Source: Cladobotryum mycophilum
Taxonomy: Eukaryota > Ascomycota > Sordariomycetes > Hypocreales > Hypocreaceae
Assembly (NCBI GenBank): GCA_036429605.1
Contig: CM071589.1
Location: forward strand, 310,001 to 374,000
Direction: 5' to 3'
DNA length: 64,000 nucleotides
Shown here: positions 59,172 through 64,000 of the stretch, in pieces
Numbering within the stretch: position 1 is the first letter of the stretch
How the letters are laid out: each line of letters opens with the position of its first letter
Position numbers and translations under genes: made by a program
The notes under the pieces: generated by a model
Seen by the model: the letters and a program-made list of their open reading frames with translations, nothing else
Told to the model about the DNA's origin: nothing
Database searches by the model: none

Positions 59172-60497
59172 ATGTACTGGAGGAAGCATTTGTCGCTGCT
59201 CAGCAGCTTGGTCTTCCCTGCGGTTCTTCTGGCAGAGTCGACGCAGGATAAGCACTATGTAATTCTGGACAATGATTGGGAAACGGTGGGATTTGTACCG
59301 TTTTTGACGGCTTTGGATGCAGGAGTGGAGGTTCTTGGATTGACGACGGGTGAGTTCAAGGAAGCATTGAGTCTGGCGATCTGAATTGGTTGCTGACATG
59401 CCCTGCTTCATCGTTTCAGTTACCGGGGATACATGGCAGCGACAGTGTGCAATGCATGCGGTTGCGACTCTGGAACTCGGCAATTTGAGCTGCATTCCAG
59501 TATTCCAGGGACCTGTGATGCCCCTGGTCAACACTCCTCAGCGACTACAGGCCTGGCAGGGTCTCCATGGGCATATTCCGTACCAGGGAGCCTTTGCTCC
59601 CCAGAACAAGACCGCCGAGGATGAGGGAAGTGACCCATCCGGCGGTGATGACCCGAACCGGATCGTCAAGGGAGCCTTTTTCGAGGGTTTCCCCACCGGC
59701 ACACCGAACGAGACGACGAATGCTGCAGAATTCCTGGTCGACATGGTCAACAAGTATCCCGGACAGATCTCGATCCTCGCCGCCGGCCCCTTGACGAACA
59801 TTGCACTGGCCGTCCGTTTGGATAGCACATTTGCCAGCAAGACCAAATCGCTGGTGATCATGGGTGGATATCTCGACTTTGGCTTGCGCGGCGCGATTGG
59901 CGGCGAGAGGCAGACCAATCTCTATGACGATGTAGGTCTGCTGTGTAATGGACTACAAAATCACATCTGTTTTGCTGACTCCAATGGGACTTTTGTAGAT
60001 CAACTTCAGAATCGACCCCGAGGCAGCCAAAATTGCCCTCAATGCTGGTTTCCCCTCACTTACGATTGCTGGCAACGTGGCCCTTCAGGTTATCGCGACT
60101 CCAGAGTTTGTGAAGGAGGTTTATGACGAAGTAAAGAACCCTTATACAGAACTCTTCTTCCAGCATTATATGACGGGAATGCCATTCTGGGACGAAACCG
60201 CCGCCCTTTTAATGGTGGAACCGTCGATTTCCATCAACCAGACAACACGTAAGTTTCATTTTAACCACTTGAAGTAGAACTTTTGATCTGTTCTAAAAAC
60301 AAATGCTAGTGTATGTTGATGTCGACACCGCATTCGACAGTCCGTTTTACGGGGACCTGGTGGTCTATCACGAGGAGTTTGCGCCAAAGCACGCTGGCAA
60401 GGCGGTTTATGTGAATGAGATTGATGCCACAGAGCTGAAGAAGAGGATCAAGCATGTGTTACAATACCCAAAGTCTTGCAAGGACTTTACCAATTAA
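59172..60497 (+). CDS. Secreted inosine/uridine-preferring nucleoside hydrolase-like protein
   Basis: Family members cleave the N-glycosidic bond of ribonucleosides. Exons 59172-59349, 59420-59931, 59999-60248 and 60310-60497 give 375 aa. A signal peptide ends near LLAES. The first strand reads YVILDNDWETVGFVPFL. The usual calcium-site motif DxDxxxDD keeps only its first two Asp; the last two are replaced by Val-Gly. Other signatures remain: PVFQGP, NAAEFLVDMVNKYPGQISILAAGPLTNIALA, IMGGYL, FRIDPEAAKIALNAGFP and DVDTAFDSPFYGD. Reduced or altered activity is therefore possible. The gene is convergent with the solute-binding protein gene, 176 bp apart. Confidence 0.85.
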
Positions 60498-60673
60498 TGA
60501 TGGAATAGAAAATGCATAATTGATAAAATAGAATTTGTTACGAGAAAAGAAATATGTCTAGTATATAGTATAGTACATTTGTTGAAAAGAATGTAGGCTG
60601 TCAAGCCGAATAAGTCTATGCATCACCGATGGCGTCTACACTCTTGCTTTCTAGGCACAACCGCCTGAACCAT

Positions 60674-61822
60674 TTAAATATCGTCAATCAGGGGGCTCAA
60701 ACCCTGAGCCGAACCCAGGCGATCCTCAAAGTAGAACCTCAATCTCTCCACCGAGGCACGATCCTCCATGAAGCGCAGGAAAGTCGTGGGGTTGCTAGAG
60801 GCCAAGTGCATGACGTCGGGGTAAGGGAACCCCTTGGGAGTCTTTGCGTCCTGGCGAACACTCCAGCCCTGTTGGTTCTGGAACTCGCTGCTGAGGAGGA
60901 AGTTGTGCAGCAGCTTGGCGCCCTCGGGGTGGGGAGCGTTCTTCAGGATGGCGCCGGTCTGGGGCCAGGTGACGAACTGGGTGTCAGTGGGATAGTTGAT
61001 CTTGATGTTGCCGAAACCCTGTTGACCGAGGTCGCTAGTGAAGGTGATGGCCTGGGTGCTGTTCTTTTGCTGGATGACTGTTGCGGGTGTTGCGGTTCCG
61101 CGGACCCAGCGTGGGTTCTGTGCAAGGAGGGCCTCGAACCACTTGGTTCCGTACACTTGCATGCTATCCACGAGTTAGTCTCAACTAATTTTTTTAATCT
61201 GATTACTGGGGAAAAGAACTTACATGAGGTTGAATCCATAGAGAACGGCATCATCGTCGTTCGGGTAGGTCAAGACCAACTTGTTCTTGAATTCTGGCTT
61301 CAATATGTCCTGGAAGGACAGAACGCTCTTGACGCCAGGCAACTTGTCCGAGTTCCAGATGATGCTCCAGGCGAACACTCTTGTTCCATACCACGCCGCT
61401 GAGACTGAGTCCTTGAATGCTGGGTGGATTTGATCAAACCCTTGTGGCGCGTAGTTCAACAGAGCACCTTCTTGGGCCCAACGAGGGTAGTCCTGGAGAG
61501 TTTGGAGGATGATGCTGTCAACATAGACGTTGTTGTTGACGAGCTGCTGATCAATCTTGACGTCGTGGTACTTGGACAAGTCGACGGTCACATTGAGAGT
61601 CATGCCAGGGAAGCGGGTCTCAAATGCCTTTTTCACATCGTCGGCTTGATCCTTTTCATCACCGCCGTGCCACAAGGTCACGACACCACCTTCTTTGAGG
61701 GCAGCTTGGTGAATCTGGTCCAGAGAACGCTTCTCAACTGCGGGAGCCGAGTTGAAGGCAAGCGTAGTATCGTAAGCCAGGGCCTTGCCGAGGAGGAGGC
61801 CAATGGTGAGAAGAGAGGCCAT
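60674..61822 (-). CDS. Secreted bacterial-type solute-binding protein (periplasmic-binding-protein II fold)
   Basis: Resembles the substrate-binding subunit of bacterial ABC importers (iron(III)/polyamine/thiamine type), here secreted by a fungus. Exons 61822-61224 and 61163-60674 (60-nt intron) give 362 aa. A signal peptide (SLLTIGLLLGKALA) is followed by LDQIHQAALKEGGVVTLWHGGDEKDQ, the family-typical first strand. VDSIILQTLQDYPRWAQEGAL, FAWSIIWNSDKLPGVKS and LVLTYPNDDDAVLYG follow, and then TSDLGQQGFGNIKINYP and AILKNAPHPEGAKLLHNFLLSSEFQ. Fungi lack the matching permease, so the role (ligand capture, modified enzyme, surface protein) is unknown. A TATA box lies about 130 bp upstream. Confidence 0.8.
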
Positions 61823-62788
61823 CTTTAGCGGTTGTCTTATTGTTATAGCAGAATTGAATGGTATTAGTCTGGTTGTAGACTGGTGGAATGTAGAGATGAT
61901 GAGACACTGGTGATTGATCTGAGAAGAACTACGAGGCCATAACATGTACTTTTATATAAATAGATGATGGATATCTAAGCTTAGACTAACATGAAAACCA
62001 TTACCGCTCCAAGGCAATACGGTTAATTGCGTTTGTTTCATCGGCAAATCTGGCAGTCAGTTGGTAATCTCATCCCACTCGGTTCCCGATGTCTTGTCTG
62101 CTAGTAGATCATATTAAAACGGTCTCACAAACGAGCCATCATCGGGGCGCCCTTGGGCAAGTATACCCGCGCGCATCCCGTTTTCTTGACCGGCTGTCGG
62201 CAAGGAATGGACCAATGGACCCTTAAGCTGGGGATTAGGGGTATGTGCCGAGGAGAGACATACTGCGCGAGTCAGCAGAGCCGCGGAAGAGACATTGCGA
62301 CCACATTCACATACAATTTGTTAAGCTTTATTAATTGTACAATTATTGTTACTTAATCGACTCACTGCAAAAGATGATGAGTTAATCAATGTTCCACATG
62401 GTGTTACACAAGGATGCAGCCCACGCTTCCCTCCGTGAGACAAACATGGATGCGGATGATGCAATACACCCAAACTGGGATTTTTAAATTGCAAGTCAAC
62501 GACAATCAGATAAACAAGCTATATCATACGGCATAAGTCCAAAATTGGGCATAGCTTATCCAAGGGGCAAGATCAACATACCCTACCCTGAATGACACGA
62601 GAAGTACGAGCAACGTTCGGTGCATCCCCAACCACAGCTAGGATAATGGTGACTTGACAGAGGCCTCGGCCCGACCCACGTGCTGACAAAAGAAACCAAA
62701 TGGGGGAAATGCGACATCGGCAGTGAAATCTTATCCCGCAGTCGACTCCGAACACTGCCCCGAAGGAAGCCCTCAGAGAACAGCGACA
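61823..62788. other. Divergent promoter region
   Basis: Between the solute-binding protein gene (minus) and the AlaX gene (plus). No further gene seen. Confidence 0.5.
61951..61962 (-). promoter_or_regulatory. TATA box of the solute-binding protein gene
   Basis: On the minus strand the sequence reads CTATTTATATAAAAG, an excellent TATA element about 130 bp before the ATG at 61822. Confidence 0.5.
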
Positions 62789-63649
62789 ATGAGTGAGACC
62801 GTGGCTGTCAAGACTCACTTGGCCTTTCACTATGACGGCAAGCTGCTGAAGCTACAGACAAAGGTGGCGTCGATCCGTCCATTTTCTGCTCTGGAGGAGG
62901 CCAATCGGCAGATTTTCAAGCAAGCCAGCGACGAGCATGACTTTGTGATTGTCACCAATGAGACAATATTCCACCCTCAAGGTGGTGGTCAGCCATCTGA
63001 TGAAGGAGAAATAACAACCATCGCGTCCAATGTCGGGCCGGACGTGGACGTCCCTCCAGTATCCATTGTGATCAGCGCCGTACGCATGGATGTTGTAAAT
63101 GATGGACAAGTGCTGCATCTCGGGCGATTCAAGGATCCTTCATCAGCTTCGAGAGTACACGCAGGCGACGCCGTTGAGCAGATCATCGACGCTGACAAGC
63201 GGCTCCTTTACTCGAGGTTACACACAGCCGGCCACGTCCTCGGATCAGCCGTGCGGCACCTGCTGGAGAAGGAGATTGAGGGGTTCGATGAGCTAAAGGC
63301 ATCGCATTTCCCCGACAGCGCGGCCTGCGAATTCAAAGGCTTGATCGATGGCAAATGGAAACCGCAAATCCAGGAACGCGTAAACGACTATGTGAACCGG
63401 GCGATGCCCGTGGAGATTGATTTCTGGACCGAAGAGGACTTTCGCCGCGAGGGCTTGGAGCGCTTGATACCCGACCGCAGTCTGCTGCCTCCCGGAGAGG
63501 ACAAGTTTCGCGTCGTGCGCATCGTTGGCGCGGAGGTGTATCCGTGTGGTGGCACGCATGTCGATACGACTGACCTTTGTGGCGCGACGACGGTGAAGAA
63601 GATTGCTAGAAGCAAGGGAGTGAGCAGGGTCAGCTACACGGTTGTTTAA
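62789..63649 (+). CDS. Alanyl-tRNA editing protein, AlaX type
   Basis: Free-standing homologue of the alanyl-tRNA synthetase editing domain, which deacylates Ser-tRNA(Ala) and so prevents Ala-to-Ser misreading. Single exon, 286 aa from the ATG at 62789; an in-frame ATG at 62723 would add 22 residues of non-family sequence. The N-terminal beta-barrel domain ends in FHPQGGGQPSDEG (about 61-73). The zinc-binding editing core has HTAGH (145-149, HxxxH) and CGGTH (253-257, CxxxH), followed by the closing strand RSKGVSRVSYTV. All four zinc ligands are present. Cytosolic by lack of a targeting signal. Confidence 0.9.
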   Translation: MSETVAVKTHLAFHYDGKLLKLQTKVASIRPFSALEEANRQIFKQASDEHDFVIVTNETIFHPQGGGQPSDEGEITTIASNVGPDVDVPPVSIVISAVRMDVVNDGQVLHLGRFKDPSSASRVHAGDAVEQIIDADKRLLYSRLHTAGHVLGSAVRHLLEKEIEGFDELKASHFPDSAACEFKGLIDGKWKPQIQERVNDYVNRAMPVEIDFWTEEDFRREGLERLIPDRSLLPPGEDKFRVVRIVGAEVYPCGGTHVDTTDLCGATTVKKIARSKGVSRVSYTVV

Positions 63650-63843
63650 ACGCGTTGAAAAGAAAAGACGGGTCCAGAGTTGACGGAATGATAGAACATG
63701 AGGCACACGACGATGATCACCACTCGGAATAGATATAAAATTCTCATTCGACTAGGAGTCTTCTAATAGACAGGCTATTGTAGCTACCTTGCTGTCAACT
63801 AGCCATACCACTAGTGACGATAGATTAACCCGCCCAAGCTCAT

Positions 63844-64000
63844 CTATGCCTTGGTGTCCCACTCAACAATAGGCTTGAGGTTCTCCGCGACAGTCTGCTC
63901 AAAGGGCTTCCAGCCATCCTGCTTGCCCCACTTCTTCAATAGAGCAAACGACTCGGAGAAATCCGTGGTGATGGTGAGCTGAGGGTCGCCGGGGAAGTCG
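63844..64000 (-). CDS. 3' end of an unidentified gene, continues beyond the window
   Basis: The last 51 codons of a minus-strand gene are visible, reading in from the window edge to a TAG at 63844-63846. The segment contains FSESFALLKKWGKQDGWKPFEQTV and ends KPIVEWDTKA. Composition is that of a real soluble protein. I do not recognise the family from this much. It is convergent with the AlaX gene. Confidence 0.6.
   Translation of the reverse strand, partial: DFPGDPQLTITTDFSESFALLKKWGKQDGWKPFEQTVAENLKPIVEWDTKA

Overview
The window is nuclear DNA of a filamentous ascomycete (Pezizomycotina), probably a sordariomycete close to Hypocreales. The evidence is short spliceosomal introns (mostly 51-80 nt, GTAAGT/GTATGT-like donors, CTAAC branch points close to the acceptor), dispersed single 5S rRNA genes, a homoaconitase of the fungal alpha-aminoadipate lysine pathway, a full-size PDR-type ABC transporter, a fungal NLR with a lipase-like N-terminus, and many small secreted proteins. 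The class-level placement is inference; no species call is possible. No plasmid, phage or CRISPR features are present.

Layout. 0.2-4.4 kb: a six-exon NLR (lipase-like + NACHT + degenerate C-terminal repeats). 5.5-6.0 kb: a cysteine-rich secreted protein gene broken by three TAG codons. 6.4-8.1 kb: an LRR/F-box-like hypothetical protein. 8.4-9.6 kb (minus): a short-chain dehydrogenase. 10.4-11.6 kb (minus): an aquaporin. 12.7-14.6 kb (minus): a SYLF/Ysc84-type actin-patch protein. 15.6-16.4 kb: an FSH1-family serine hydrolase. 17.4-18.1 kb: an alkyltransferase-like DNA repair protein. 18.8-24.1 kb (minus): a long kinesin. 24.1-31.1 kb: a gene-poor, microsatellite-rich stretch holding what looks like a badly decayed GH18 chitinase. 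31.1-33.3 kb: EME1. 33.6-34.4 kb (minus): a histidine phosphatase. 35.2-39.8 kb (minus): a PDR ABC transporter. 40.9-41.3 kb: two complete 5S rRNA genes and a 5S fragment. 41.5-44.1 kb (minus): homoaconitase, divergent from a small helix-turn-helix protein at 44.8 kb. 45.8-46.8 kb (minus): a secreted CE1/feruloyl-esterase-like enzyme. 49.2-50.1 kb: a conserved NTF2-like protein. 51.9-53.4 kb: a secreted M20 metallopeptidase. 56.0-57.7 kb: a nine-exon LaeA-like methyltransferase. 59.2-60.5 kb: a secreted nucleoside hydrolase-like protein, convergent with a secreted bacterial-type solute-binding protein (60.7-61.8 kb). 62.8-63.6 kb: an AlaX-type tRNA editing protein. The 3' end of one more gene leaves the window.

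The genes do not form one pathway or a secondary-metabolite cluster. Two loose themes are genome maintenance (ATL, EME1, AlaX) and surface or secreted functions (aquaporin, ABC pump, esterase, peptidase, nucleoside hydrolase, binding protein, decayed chitinase, decayed cysteine-rich protein).

The most useful observations are technical and evolutionary. Four to five reading-frame breaks all look like one missing base inside a G/C homopolymer, which suggests assembly undercalls rather than dead genes. By contrast, the cysteine-rich gene (three nonsense codons in RIP context) and the chitinase relic look truly decayed. I see no obviously new multi-gene system; the closest candidates are the NLR and the small HTH gene with a repeat tail.
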